A stretch of 64,000 nt of DNA from Bacteroidia bacterium (lineage in GTDB: Bacteria > Bacteroidota > Bacteroidia > Flavobacteriales > Schleiferiaceae). Under the pieces are notes generated by a model. The model saw only the letters and a program-made list of their open reading frames with translations. It was not told the DNA's origin and ran no database searches. Made by a program: the position numbers and the translations under genes. The DNA is taken from positions 212,624 through 276,623 of the forward strand of contig JAUHWL010000005.1 in the NCBI GenBank assembly GCA_030424545.1, in the 5' to 3' direction. Shown here one piece after another: positions 27,252-35,719 of the stretch; position 1 is the first letter of the stretch; every line of letters starts with the position of its first letter.

Positions 27252-27275
27252 AAAACCCCGCAAAAGCGGGGTTTT
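27252..27275. terminator. Bidirectional intrinsic terminator
   Basis: AAAACCCCGC (27252-27261), loop AAAA, GCGGGGTTTT (27266-27275) followed by more T. It serves the acidic lipoprotein on the plus strand and the protease gene ending at 27282 on the minus strand. Confidence 0.9.
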
Positions 27276-27281
27276 TTTATG

Positions 27282-28898
27282 CTAATTAATTTCTTCTGAT
27301 TTAATAATGGCAGGATTTAAAATCTCTAACGCCTTTAACACCATAGGGTCATTTTTAAACAAGATAGGATAGATGCCCATTTCGCCCCACAAATTTCTGC
27401 CTATTAACCCTTTAATTCTGGTTTTAATAACCACAAGTGTCGGGTCGTTAAGCTCTTCTAGCTTCATGTCTAATTCTGTGTACTCAAGGGCTTTTTGTAA
27501 TATCTCTTGCGTAACCTCAAAATTTTCTTGAAAGCTTGTTAAATCGTATTGATTTAATTCTTTTCTATTTTTATCTACATAGTTAAACGCAAACTTTTCT
27601 AGCTGCCCATAACTAAAGTAGTGATACAGCCAACCCAATACATTGGCGGTTGTATCAATCGGCACAAAAACATCGGGCGATATTCCTCCACCCCCATAAA
27701 CCACTTTACCCCCAGGTGTTACAAATTGCTCTTGGTTTGTATGGTGTATGCTGTCTCCAGAAGTTAGTTCGCCTTTTTCATATCGATCTGCGGCTTCTTT
27801 TTGATATTGCTCATACCCTTCTGTATACGGTTTTTGTATGCTTCTGCCTGTTGGCGTATAATAGCGGGCTGTTGTTAATCTTACTCGAGAACCATCTTTT
27901 AAGGTCATTTCTTCTTGTACCAAACCTTTGCCAAAACTTCTACGGCCAATAATAGTTGCACGGTCATTATCTTGCAGTGCACCAGCTACAATTTCACTAG
28001 CCGAGGCCGATCCTTCGTTTACTAGCACCGCAATTTTGCCCCGCTTAAATTGCCCGTTTTTAGTTGCGTAAGTATATGATGTTTCTCCGCTGCGCTGTTT
28101 TGTAAATACAATGAGTTCTTCATCATCTAAAAACTCGTCACTCATAGATATGGCCGCACGTAACAAACCCCCTGGATTATCTCTTAAATCCAAAATGAGG
28201 CTTTTCATGTTTTGTTTTACCAACTTTTTAAGTGCGTATTCAAATTCATCGGTGGTGGTTTCTGCAAATCGGTCTACTTTAATTAAACCTACAGAATCAT
28301 TTAGCATGTAAGAAACATTTACGCTATAAATGGGCACTTTACCACGTTTTATGGTGATAAGCTTAGTTTGCCCTTCTGTGGGTCTGTAAATTTCTACCCC
28401 TACTTTGCTGCCACTCTTGCCTTTTAACAAAACGCCATATTCTTGCTCAGGAAACTCTATTCCGGCAACTGCTTTACCATCAACACTTATTAATCTATCA
28501 CCACCTTTTAAACCTGCTTTTTCGCTTGGCCCATCTTTTATTGTTCTTAGTACAGTTAGCGTGTCTTTATGAATAAGGTATTCTATTCCTATTCCTTCAA
28601 AACTACCTTTTAAGTTTTCTTCGCTTTTTTGTACATCTTGTTTGGCTATGTACACCGAATGTGGATCTAATTTTCTTAGTAAATCAGAAATTGTTAAGTC
28701 TAATAAGCTATCTGTATTTACTTCATCAACATATTCATAATCAATAAAATTAATGAGCTGTCGTAGTTTTTGTTCGCGCACATCATACGGCATTAACGCC
28801 ATCGATTTTGTTGCAAAATTCATTTGTTTTCCTATTACAATTCCAGCTATAATTGCTAATGAAAGAGCTAATGGGAGATATATTTTGTATGACTTCAT
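27282..28898 (-). CDS. S41 family C-terminal processing protease
   Basis: 538 residues. An N-terminal membrane anchor or signal (YLPLALSLAIIAGIVIG) is followed by a PDZ domain (about 100-185, IEYLIHKDTLTVLRTIKDGPSEKAGLKGGDRLISVDG) and the S41 core with the Ser-Lys dyad Ser299 in GSASASE and Lys324 in SFGKGLVQ. A C-terminal helical extension follows. CtpA/Tsp-type enzymes degrade or trim periplasmic proteins from the C-terminus. The dCMP deaminase start codon region overlaps this gene's start by 4 bp (28895-28898), so they are translated together. Confidence 0.93.
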   Translation of the reverse strand: MKSYKIYLPLALSLAIIAGIVIGKQMNFATKSMALMPYDVREQKLRQLINFIDYEYVDEVNTDSLLDLTISDLLRKLDPHSVYIAKQDVQKSEENLKGSFEGIGIEYLIHKDTLTVLRTIKDGPSEKAGLKGGDRLISVDGKAVAGIEFPEQEYGVLLKGKSGSKVGVEIYRPTEGQTKLITIKRGKVPIYSVNVSYMLNDSVGLIKVDRFAETTTDEFEYALKKLVKQNMKSLILDLRDNPGGLLRAAISMSDEFLDDEELIVFTKQRSGETSYTYATKNGQFKRGKIAVLVNEGSASASEIVAGALQDNDRATIIGRRSFGKGLVQEEMTLKDGSRVRLTTARYYTPTGRSIQKPYTEGYEQYQKEAADRYEKGELTSGDSIHHTNQEQFVTPGGKVVYGGGGISPDVFVPIDTTANVLGWLYHYFSYGQLEKFAFNYVDKNRKELNQYDLTSFQENFEVTQEILQKALEYTELDMKLEELNDPTLVVIKTRIKGLIGRNLWGEMGIYPILFKNDPMVLKALEILNPAIIKSEEIN

Positions 28899-29335
28899 TC
28901 TGTAATTTCAGCAATCTGTACAATTTCTACACCCGCTTTTTCTAAAAACTCTAAGCCAGAAACATCTTTATAACCACGCATATAAACCAAACGGTTTATA
29001 CCTGCTTGATGTACAAGTTTGCTACATTCTTTGCACGGACTCATGGTTAAATAGAGTGTTGCATTTTTACAACTATGTGTAGAGCTCGCCACTTTTAAGA
29101 TGGCATTTGCTTCAGCATGTAATACAGACCATTTTGTAATGTTTTGTTGAGTTTCTTCGTCCCATTCTTCACATTTGTTATCCATTCCTGTTGGTGTACC
29201 GTTAAATCCATCAGAAATAATCATTCTATCTTTTACAATTAAGGCGCCTACCTTTCTACGTTCGCAGTGGCTTAGCTTTGCCCACTCTGTGGCCATTCGC
29301 AGGTAAGCCTTATCATATTTAAGTTGTTTTTTCAT
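28895..29335 (-). CDS. dCMP/cytidine deaminase family protein
   Basis: 146 residues from the ATG at 29335 (MKKQLKYDKAYLRMA, the usual family N-terminus; an in-frame ATG 8 codons upstream is less likely). The zinc and catalytic motif HAEANAI and the second motif PCKECSKL are intact. GFNGTPTGMDN, the loop typical of deoxycytidylate deaminases, is present. It converts dCMP to dUMP for dTMP synthesis. It overlaps the downstream protease gene by 4 bp (ATGA). Confidence 0.92.
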   Translation of the reverse strand: MKKQLKYDKAYLRMATEWAKLSHCERRKVGALIVKDRMIISDGFNGTPTGMDNKCEEWDEETQQNITKWSVLHAEANAILKVASSTHSCKNATLYLTMSPCKECSKLVHQAGINRLVYMRGYKDVSGLEFLEKAGVEIVQIAEITE

Positions 29336-29486
29336 GTATATAAACGAAACAAGATTCACTCAAAAATTTGTCGCCAAATTTGGTTAAACTTAACAAATTA
29401 CACACAAGAAGTGTGGTAAAAAACTGGTAAAACATTTCCAGATTAAAGTCTGTTAATTTGCAGCAAGTAAATTGAGGTAATTTAAC

Positions 29487-30599
29487 GTGAGCGCAGCGAA
29501 AAAAAATATTTCTAAAATGGCTAGTTGGGGGCTTAGCGGACCAGAACCATTTTTAATTGCAGGACCCTGTAGTGCGGAAAGCGAGGAGCAAATAATTGAA
29601 ACCGCCAGAGCACTAAAAAAACACGGCAATGCATCCGTTTTTAGAGCTGGTGCTTGGAAACCACGCACTAGGCCCGGAAGTTTTGAAGGAATTGGAGCCA
29701 TTGCACTAGAATGGTTGAATAACGCAAAACAAGAAACGGGAATGCCCGTGGCTACCGAGGTTGCCAACGCTTGGCATGTAGAAGAAGTGCTAAAACACAA
29801 CATAGATGTGCTTTGGATAGGTGCACGCACCACTGTAAACCCTTTTTACATGCAAGAAATTGCCAATGCGTTAAAGGGTGTAAACATTCCTGTATTGGTT
29901 AAAAACCCGTTGCACCCAGATTTAGGCCTATGGATAGGAGGTTTGGAGAGATTAGAACGTGCTGGAATCACAAAATTAGCTGCTATACATCGAGGTTTTT
30001 ATACCGTAAAACCTTCGCCTTTCAGAAATGAACCCAAGTGGGACCTAAGCTTTGAACTACGTACTCACCTTCCTGAATTACCCATTCTATGCGACCCTAG
30101 CCATATAGCAGGAAACACAGATTTTTTGCAACAAGTATCACAAACCGCCATGGATATTAATTTAGACGGCTTAATGATAGAGTCTCATATTAGTCCAGAA
30201 AAAGCATTAAGCGATGCTGCCCAGCAAATAACGCCTGATGCCTTGGCATTGTTGATGAAAAACTTGATTGTTAAAAAAGAAGATTCTGACGAAGAAAAAA
30301 TAAGGCAAAAACTAAATAATTATAGAAACTCTATTGATCTTTTAGATGATGAATTAATTAAAATTCTACAACAACGTTTTAAAAATGTAGACCGCATTGG
30401 GCAAATTAAATTAGAAGATCACATTACCGTTTTTCAGCTTTCTAGATGGTTTGAAATGATGAAAGACCGTACTTCTAAGAGCAGTACGCACCAATTAGAC
30501 AAAGAATTTTTACATGAGCTGTTTAGTGTAATTCACAAATTTTCTGTAAAAAGGCAAACCGAAATTATTCAAAACAATTCAATACATAATAATCCCTAA
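29487..30599 (+). CDS. Bifunctional DAHP synthase / chorismate mutase
   Basis: 370 residues. Residues 1-265 are a type I-beta (KDO8P synthase-like) DAHP synthase: IAGPCSAES, RAGAWKPRTRPGSFEGIG, TEVANAWHVEE, PVLVKNP and LCDPSHIAGN. The C-terminal 100 residues form an AroQ-type chorismate mutase (IRQKLNNYRNSIDLLDDELIKILQQRF). The fusion joins entry into the shikimate pathway with the branch to prephenate and allows feedback control, as described for Bacteroidota and Firmicutes. The frame begins with GTG at 29487; an ATG ten codons later is an alternative start. Confidence 0.93.
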   Translation: MSAAKKNISKMASWGLSGPEPFLIAGPCSAESEEQIIETARALKKHGNASVFRAGAWKPRTRPGSFEGIGAIALEWLNNAKQETGMPVATEVANAWHVEEVLKHNIDVLWIGARTTVNPFYMQEIANALKGVNIPVLVKNPLHPDLGLWIGGLERLERAGITKLAAIHRGFYTVKPSPFRNEPKWDLSFELRTHLPELPILCDPSHIAGNTDFLQQVSQTAMDINLDGLMIESHISPEKALSDAAQQITPDALALLMKNLIVKKEDSDEEKIRQKLNNYRNSIDLLDDELIKILQQRFKNVDRIGQIKLEDHITVFQLSRWFEMMKDRTSKSSTHQLDKEFLHELFSVIHKFSVKRQTEIIQNNSIHNNP

Positions 30600-30630
30600 T
30601 TTTCAATTTTTAAAACAAATAAATATTTCT

Positions 30631-31128
30631 ATGAAAAAACAACTATTCAAACTTGTAACAGCAATTACTTTAACAGCGTTTATTAGCACAAGTTGCAGCG
30701 GCACCAAATCTCTAGCAAATGTGGCCAACCTATCTAGCTTAATGGGTTTAGTGGGCTCTAAGCCAGAATTAACAACGCTTTTAAGTTTAGTACAAACTTC
30801 TGGTTTAACAAATATGTTAAGCGGCACCAGCTTGCTAACCATGCTTGCACCAACCAATGATGCGTTTTCTAAATTAGGAGGCGATGCCGTAAATAAATTG
30901 CTTAATGACAAATCTTCTGTAGATAAATTATTAAACAACCACATTTTAACAGGTTCTAACTCTATTGATCGCCTTACCGAAGCGGGAAGTGTAAACAGCT
31001 TGGCTAAAACTGCATTAGACTTTACAAAAACAGATAATGGTGCACAAGTAAACGGTGTTAACATTTTAGAATCAGACCAAACGAAAAACGGCTGGGCACA
31101 CCTTGTAGATGGTGTTTTAGGCATGTAA
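30631..31128 (+). CDS. Fasciclin-domain lipoprotein
   Basis: 165 residues. The lipoprotein signal ends in STSC (residues 20-23). The remainder is one FAS1 domain with LTTLLSLVQTSGLTNMLSG, LTMLAPTNDAFSKLG, LLNNHILTG and a C-terminal VNILESDQTKNGWAHLVDGVLGM. FAS1 domains mediate adhesion at the cell surface. The gene is followed by a strong terminator and appears monocistronic. Confidence 0.88.
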   Translation: MKKQLFKLVTAITLTAFISTSCSGTKSLANVANLSSLMGLVGSKPELTTLLSLVQTSGLTNMLSGTSLLTMLAPTNDAFSKLGGDAVNKLLNDKSSVDKLLNNHILTGSNSIDRLTEAGSVNSLAKTALDFTKTDNGAQVNGVNILESDQTKNGWAHLVDGVLGM

Positions 31129-31150
31129 TAAAAAGTTAAGCATATTGTTT

Positions 31151-31183
31151 AAAACCGCTTCAATATAGCATTGAAGCGGTTTT
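31151..31183 (+). terminator. Strong intrinsic terminator after the fasciclin gene
   Basis: AAAACCGCTTCAAT (31151-31164), loop ATAGC, ATTGAAGCGGTTTT (31170-31183) followed by T-rich sequence. A perfect 14-bp stem. Confidence 0.9.
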
Positions 31184-31213
31184 TTATTTACTTTCACTTT
31201 AAGCCAATACGTT

Positions 31214-32920
31214 ATGCAAGAAAAAATCTGGATTAAAAAACCAACGCCTAACCCAAAGGTTGTTGCCGAGCTAGAAAAAAAACTAAAAATTGATAAAAAC
31301 CTCTGCGCACTTTTAGCAAACCTTGGCGTAGAAAATTTTGAACAAGCCCGCAGCTTTTTTAGGCCAGATTTAGCCTCTTTACATGACCCTTTTTTAATGA
31401 AAGACATGGATGTTGCCGTAGAGCGCATTGAGAAAGCAATTTGCAATCAAGAAAACATTTTAATTTTTGGCGATTATGATGTGGATGGCACCACCGCGGT
31501 AAGCTTGGTATCTAGCTACTTCTCCCAACATTATGAATTGATTGATACTTACATCCCTGACCGATACAAAGAAGGTTATGGCATCTCTACCCAAGGCATA
31601 GATTATGCCGAAGACAACGATGTTTCGCTGATTATTGCCCTAGACTGTGGCGTAAAAGCCCTAGATAAAATTGCCTATGCAAATGAAAAAAATATTGATT
31701 TTATTATTTGCGATCACCACAACCCAGGTAAAAACCTGCCCGATGCAGTTGCCGTTTTAGACCCCAAACGAAACGATTGCCAATACCCCTATAAAGAGCT
31801 GAGTGGTTGTGGTGTAGGTTTTAAATTGGTTCAGGCCTATCACACCAAAAATGGCGGCAGTTTTGATGATTTAATTCCCTTGCTCGATTTGCTTGCCATT
31901 AGCATTGGAGCAGACATTGTACCCATCACGGGCGAAAATCGCGTACTTACCCACTTCGGACTCATCCAATTAAATAGCAACCCACGACCCGGCATTTTTG
32001 CCTTGATGCAAAGTGCTAAAAAAGAAATCTTTAACATTACCAATGTGGTGTTTATTTTGGGGCCGCGCATTAACGCAGCGGGCCGCATAGAGCATGGCAA
32101 ATTGGCCGTAGAACTTCTCACCAGCAATGACGAAGAAAAATGTCTACGCCTAGCCGAAATCATTGATGCGCACAACAAAACCCGCAAAGATTTAGACCGC
32201 GGCATTACCGAAGAAGCGTTAGAAATGGTGGAGCAAACGCCAGAAAAATGGAGCACCGTTGTGTACAACGAAAAATGGCACAAAGGTGTTATTGGCATTG
32301 TGGCCAGTCGACTAATTGAAACCCATTACAAACCCACGGTTGTGCTTACCAAAAGCGGCAACAAACTGGCTGGCAGTGCACGCAGTGTTATAGGTTTTGA
32401 TTTATACAACGCACTAGAACAATGCACCGATGCACTAGAACAATTTGGCGGCCACATGTATGCAGCCGGCATGACGATGAAAGAAGAAAATCTGGAAAAA
32501 TTTGCCCAACTTTTTGAAGCTGCCGTGCGTAACAACATCAAACCTGAACAGCGCATACCGCGTGTAGAATATGATTTAGAAGTAAAATTAGCCGATTTAG
32601 ACCCCAAGTTTTTTCGCATACTGCGCCAGTTTGAACCGTTTGGCCCAGGCAATTTATCGCCCTTATTTTTAACCCGAAACTTAAAAGATAGCGGCTGGGC
32701 AAAAGGTGTGGGTGCCGAAAAAGATCACCTAAAATTTCAAGCTGTTGACGAAGAAACTGGCGCTAAAATAAACGGTATTGCTTTTGGTTTTGGCCATCTG
32801 GCCGATGCCATAAAAGCCGGAGCACCCTTCGATTTAATTTATCATTTAGAAGAAAACATCTGGAATGGAAGCAGTAGCCTGCAGTTGATGGTGCGGGATT
32901 TGAAGCTTACGGATTCTTGA
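31214..32920 (+). CDS. recJ: Single-stranded-DNA-specific exonuclease RecJ
   Basis: 568 residues, standard length. DHH phosphoesterase motifs: DYDVDGT at 87-93, ALDCG near 143 and DHH at 167-169. DHHA1 domain: GGHMYAAGMTM. The C-terminal OB-like domain (FEPFGPGNLSPLFLTRN) is present. It degrades single-stranded DNA 5' to 3' in recombination and mismatch repair. The start fits the family (WIKKPTPNPKVVAEL). Confidence 0.96.
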   Translation: MQEKIWIKKPTPNPKVVAELEKKLKIDKNLCALLANLGVENFEQARSFFRPDLASLHDPFLMKDMDVAVERIEKAICNQENILIFGDYDVDGTTAVSLVSSYFSQHYELIDTYIPDRYKEGYGISTQGIDYAEDNDVSLIIALDCGVKALDKIAYANEKNIDFIICDHHNPGKNLPDAVAVLDPKRNDCQYPYKELSGCGVGFKLVQAYHTKNGGSFDDLIPLLDLLAISIGADIVPITGENRVLTHFGLIQLNSNPRPGIFALMQSAKKEIFNITNVVFILGPRINAAGRIEHGKLAVELLTSNDEEKCLRLAEIIDAHNKTRKDLDRGITEEALEMVEQTPEKWSTVVYNEKWHKGVIGIVASRLIETHYKPTVVLTKSGNKLAGSARSVIGFDLYNALEQCTDALEQFGGHMYAAGMTMKEENLEKFAQLFEAAVRNNIKPEQRIPRVEYDLEVKLADLDPKFFRILRQFEPFGPGNLSPLFLTRNLKDSGWAKGVGAEKDHLKFQAVDEETGAKINGIAFGFGHLADAIKAGAPFDLIYHLEENIWNGSSSLQLMVRDLKLTDS

Positions 32921-32926
32921 TTTTTA

Positions 32927-32980
32927 TCGCAAAGGTTCGCAAAGTTTCCCCTCTTGATAGGGGATTAAGGGGTGTGTTAT
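32927..32980. repeat. Interspersed repeat element after recJ
   Basis: Two direct copies of TCGCAAAG (32927-32934, 32937-32944) run into a small hairpin CCCCT (32948-32952) / AGGGG (32959-32963) followed by ATTAAGGGGTGTG. It has the look of the same class of short C/G-hairpin elements as those at 22764, 24169 and 35213. The rest of the 200-bp spacer to 33124 shows only a promoter box. Confidence 0.5.
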
Positions 32981-33091
32981 TTTTTCTACCAAAGCTTTTT
33001 TCAAATCCATGTAAATCTCGAATTATGTGGTAGTTTTCTCACCATGTCTCCCTCTAACTCATTCAGCTACTTAGCTCAACCCAAAAAAAAT

Positions 33092-33099
33092 TATATTTG
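33092..33099 (+). promoter_or_regulatory. -7 promoter element of the lipoprotein/LRR pair
   Basis: TATATTTG matches TAnnTTTG, 24 bases before the ATG at 33124. Confidence 0.5.
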
Positions 33100-33123
33100 G
33101 TACACACATAAAAAACACACATC

Positions 33124-33540
33124 ATGAAATCACGCATTTTACTATTCGTAGTTCTTGTTAGTTTAATTGGCGTATCAAGCTGCAAGAAAAATGATCCCGG
33201 AACTTCTCCGAACACCTACTATGGTGCTTGGCAATTAAAAAATGTTAGTGGCGGTTTAATGGGCATAAACCTTAATTATACCACGGGAGAGGTAATTTGG
33301 AGCTTTGATGAAAACACAAGTAAGCTTACCGTGATAAACAATATTATTTCAACAGGATCAAAAAGCATTTTTGCCCGCTTAGCAACAGGTACTTATACTT
33401 TTTCCATCAGTAAAAATGGTAAACGCAAAAACCTATTTGTAGATAATGTAGACTTTGGAACCATTCACGTCAACAATGGAGTATTATTGCTGGATGAAGG
33501 TGTTGCCGCTGATGGTTTTTTAACAGAATTTGGTCGATAA
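33124..33540 (+). CDS. Small lipoprotein of unknown function
   Basis: 138 residues. Lipoprotein signal MKSRILLFVVLVSLIGVSSC with Cys20. The mature part is beta-rich (GAWQLKNVSGGLMGINL, GEVIWSFDENTSKLTVINN, GTYTFSISKNG, GTIHVNNGVLLLDEG), the look of a small lipocalin-like barrel as in META or DUF domains of Bacteroidota. No catalytic motif. The LRR lipoprotein follows after 6 bp in the same operon. Confidence 0.7.
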   Translation: MKSRILLFVVLVSLIGVSSCKKNDPGTSPNTYYGAWQLKNVSGGLMGINLNYTTGEVIWSFDENTSKLTVINNIISTGSKSIFARLATGTYTFSISKNGKRKNLFVDNVDFGTIHVNNGVLLLDEGVAADGFLTEFGR

Positions 33541-33546
33541 AAAATC

Positions 33547-34290
33547 ATGCGTAAAACAATTGGATTTCTATTCTTACTTCTTCTAATAGCTTTATCCAGT
33601 TGTTCTTCTTATGAAGATTTAAGGCTTGCGCTTGCTAACCCAGATGATGCAGAAACCCTCAGGCTGTCTAACGAAGGTATTTTTATTCTACCTCCAGAAA
33701 TTGGCACGTTAAAAAACCTGAAAAAGCTCTACCTGTTTAGAAACAAATTAGATTCTATACCCAAAGAAATTGGCGAGTTAGAAAATTTAGAGGTATTGGT
33801 TATTAGCAGCAACCACCTTACCACGATTCCCAAAGAAATAGGCAACTTAAAAAAGTTAAAACGCCTATCGCTACAACAAAACGATCTTGATAGCATACCT
33901 AAAGAAATTGGGCAACTGGAATATTTAGAGGAGCTAGAGCTACAGTATAACCAACTTAAAACTTTACCGCCAGAAATTGGTGACCTTAAAAACCTAAAAT
34001 ATCTATACCTCAACAACAATATTTTAGATGTTTTACCTCCAGAAATTGGCAAGCTTACCACGCTAAGAACCCTGGTAATTGGTAAAAACAGATTGTTTGA
34101 AGTACCAAACGAAATTGGGAATTTAACCGCTCTGTCTGATTTAGATTTAACGCAATGTGGCAACGGGGCAGTTATCCCCTATTCTATTTTAAACCTGCGG
34201 AATTTAGACTATCTGTATGTAGACAAAACACTTATTATACCCGATGCCATTTTTATAAAAATGCCTCGCTTAAAAGTGGTTGTTAGATAA
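33547..34290 (+). CDS. Leucine-rich-repeat lipoprotein
   Basis: 247 residues. The lipoprotein signal ends in LSSC (residues 16-19). Six to seven 23-residue leucine-rich repeats follow with the consensus LPxEIGxLKNLKxLYLxxNxLdsI, the bacterial ribosomal-inhibitor-like PPEIG/PKEIG type. Very regular spacing suggests a surface ligand-binding solenoid. The last repeat is degenerate and caps the array. Co-transcribed with the small lipoprotein upstream; partner or ligand unknown. Confidence 0.85.
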   Translation: MRKTIGFLFLLLLIALSSCSSYEDLRLALANPDDAETLRLSNEGIFILPPEIGTLKNLKKLYLFRNKLDSIPKEIGELENLEVLVISSNHLTTIPKEIGNLKKLKRLSLQQNDLDSIPKEIGQLEYLEELELQYNQLKTLPPEIGDLKNLKYLYLNNNILDVLPPEIGKLTTLRTLVIGKNRLFEVPNEIGNLTALSDLDLTQCGNGAVIPYSILNLRNLDYLYVDKTLIIPDAIFIKMPRLKVVVR

Positions 34291-34338
34291 TCTTGTTACT
34301 ATTTTTTATTCAAAAAGTAATGGCGTATTCGGCTTTAT

Positions 34339-34346
34339 TATTTTCG
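34339..34346 (+). promoter_or_regulatory. Candidate -7 element of trmB (one mismatch)
   Basis: TATTTTCG differs from TAnnTTTG at one base and ends four bases before the trmB ATG, repeating the spacing seen at dnaG and 12849. Confidence 0.35.
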
Positions 34347-34350
34347 CGGC

Positions 34351-35025
34351 ATGGGAAAAGATAAACTTAGAAGGTTTGCTGAGAACGAAACATTCGCACA
34401 CCTTTTTCAGCCGAAGCGCGATGAATTGCAAAATGGATTTGCCTTAAAAGGAAACTGGAACAAAAAATTCTTTAAGAACGATAATCCCATTGTACTAGAG
34501 CTGGGCTGTGGCCGTGGCGAATACACCATAGGACTAGCCAAGCGCTACCCCAACATTAATTTTATTGGTGTAGATATTAAAGGCGCGCGATTGTGGCGCG
34601 GAGCAAAAACAGCGCTAGAAGACAACATGAAAAACGTGGCCTTTTTGCGTACAGGTATAGAACTAATAGATTTATGTTTTGCGGAAAATGAAGTAAGTGA
34701 AATTTGGATCACATTTGCCGACCCACAGATAAAATACAAACGCGCCAAACATCGTTTAACGCATCCCAACTTTTTAAATCGGTACAAAACCATATTGCAT
34801 GAAGAAGGTAAAATTCACCTAAAAACCGATAGCGAATATCTTTTTGGCTACACCCATGGCTTGGTGCAATTGCTTAATTACCCTGTAATAGAAACGTACC
34901 ACAGCATTTATGAACAAGTGCAAGAAAATGATAGCGTGTTGAAAGACATAAAAACGCATTACGAAGAAATGTGGTTAGAAATGGGTAAAACCATTGGCTA
35001 TATATGCTTTCAACCCAATAAGTAA
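34351..35025 (+). CDS. trmB: tRNA (guanine-N7)-methyltransferase TrmB
   Basis: 224 residues. SAM-binding motif LELGCGRGEYTIGLA, then FIGVDIKGARLWRG and the tRNA-binding signature ITFADPQIKYKRAKHRLTHPNFL, close to the canonical FPDPWPKKRHHKRRL but with aromatic and Trp changes common in Bacteroidota. It makes m7G46 in the variable loop of tRNAs. Confidence 0.94.
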   Translation: MGKDKLRRFAENETFAHLFQPKRDELQNGFALKGNWNKKFFKNDNPIVLELGCGRGEYTIGLAKRYPNINFIGVDIKGARLWRGAKTALEDNMKNVAFLRTGIELIDLCFAENEVSEIWITFADPQIKYKRAKHRLTHPNFLNRYKTILHEEGKIHLKTDSEYLFGYTHGLVQLLNYPVIETYHSIYEQVQENDSVLKDIKTHYEEMWLEMGKTIGYICFQPNK

Positions 35026-35077
35026 ACTATTAATAAAAAGCTCGTTTTAAAATTATTTTAATTTTTTGTGCGGACTT

Positions 35078-35137
35078 TGGCAGCCCGGCTCGCTTATATA
35101 AGTGAAAAAGGGTAGTTTTTTCATGGTTTTTGGTTAG
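35078..35137 (+). ncRNA. Candidate structured RNA after trmB
   Basis: Between trmB and the next gene a GC-richer block in AT-rich DNA (GCGGACTTTGGCAGCCCGG) leads into a near-palindrome CGCTTATATAAGTG and a hairpin GTGAAAAA (35102-35109) / TTTTTCAT (35117-35124), and is then closed by a strong terminator. This arrangement is what a short independent ncRNA or a trmB 3' UTR would show. I cannot assign it to a known RNA family. Confidence 0.3.
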
Positions 35138-35172
35138 ACCGTCTCGGGATTCGTTCTCGAGGCGGTTTTTTT
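35138..35172 (+). terminator. Strong intrinsic terminator
   Basis: ACCGTCTCGGGA (35138-35149), loop TTCGT, TTCTCGAGGCGGT (to 35166) with G-U pairs, then a run of T. A 12-bp stem ending the trmB transcript or the candidate RNA. Confidence 0.85.
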
Positions 35173-35212
35173 ATTTTAAAAGTTTAAGAACAAATTGATT
35201 CTTTAAAAAACC

Positions 35213-35251
35213 TCACCCCAACCCTCTCCTTTTAGGAGAGGGAGACTTGGC
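35213..35251. repeat. Small interspersed palindromic repeat (type 1)
   Basis: CCTCACCCCAACCCTCTCC with a perfect 9-bp hairpin CCCTCTCCT (35222-35230) / AGGAGAGGG (35234-35242). Same family as the element translated inside the restriction gene at 24169-24204, here in a non-coding spacer. Confidence 0.75.
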
Positions 35252-35323
35252 GCTTTTATATCTTGAAAAAATCAAACCGATTTCTTAAAAAAAATCTCTA
35301 ATCTTTGAGCATAAATTCTACTT

Positions 35324-35674
35324 ATGCCCAAAAACCTAAACAACATAAATTTTTTTGAACGCGTTTATGCCGTGGCCCTGCAAATACCTTTTGGCAGAGT
35401 AACAAGTTATGGCGCTATTGGAAAATATTTAGGTAGCGCTGGCAGCGCCAGAATGGTAGGCTGGGCTATGAATGCTAGCCACAACAAACCCGAAATTCCG
35501 GCACACAGAGTTGTAAATAGAAAAGGGTTACTTACAGGTAAACACCATTTTAATGGCTCCAACCTCATGCAAGAATTGTTAGAAAACGAAGGCATTCAGG
35601 TTGTTGAAAATCAAATTCAAAATCTAGAACAGCATTTTTGGGACCCTATGATAGAGTTAAAAATAAAAGAGTAA
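35324..35674 (+). CDS. Alkyltransferase-like protein (MGMT family without the active Cys)
   Basis: 116 residues, only the C-terminal DNA-binding domain of O6-alkylguanine-DNA alkyltransferase. The helix-turn-helix with Tyr/Arg (VTSYGAIGKYLGSAGSARMVGWAM) is conserved, but the active-site PCHR reads PAHR with Ala60 in place of the alkyl-accepting Cys. Such ATL proteins bind O6-alkylguanine and hand the lesion to nucleotide excision repair. It heads a tight four-gene cluster running to 37577. Confidence 0.9.
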   Translation: MPKNLNNINFFERVYAVALQIPFGRVTSYGAIGKYLGSAGSARMVGWAMNASHNKPEIPAHRVVNRKGLLTGKHHFNGSNLMQELLENEGIQVVENQIQNLEQHFWDPMIELKIKE

Positions 35675-35719
35675 ATCCAACCACAATTGCTAGATTTAGC
35701 AATCTATAAAACATTTTGC

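Noticed and set aside
33640..34280. Repetitive DNA that could be taken for a CRISPR-like array
   Set aside because: The periodicity is 69 bases, matches 23-residue leucine-rich repeats and is in frame throughout.
35687..35719. TTG start for the DUF1295 protein
   Set aside because: An ATG at 35720 opens directly with the first membrane segment; the extra 11 residues have no support.
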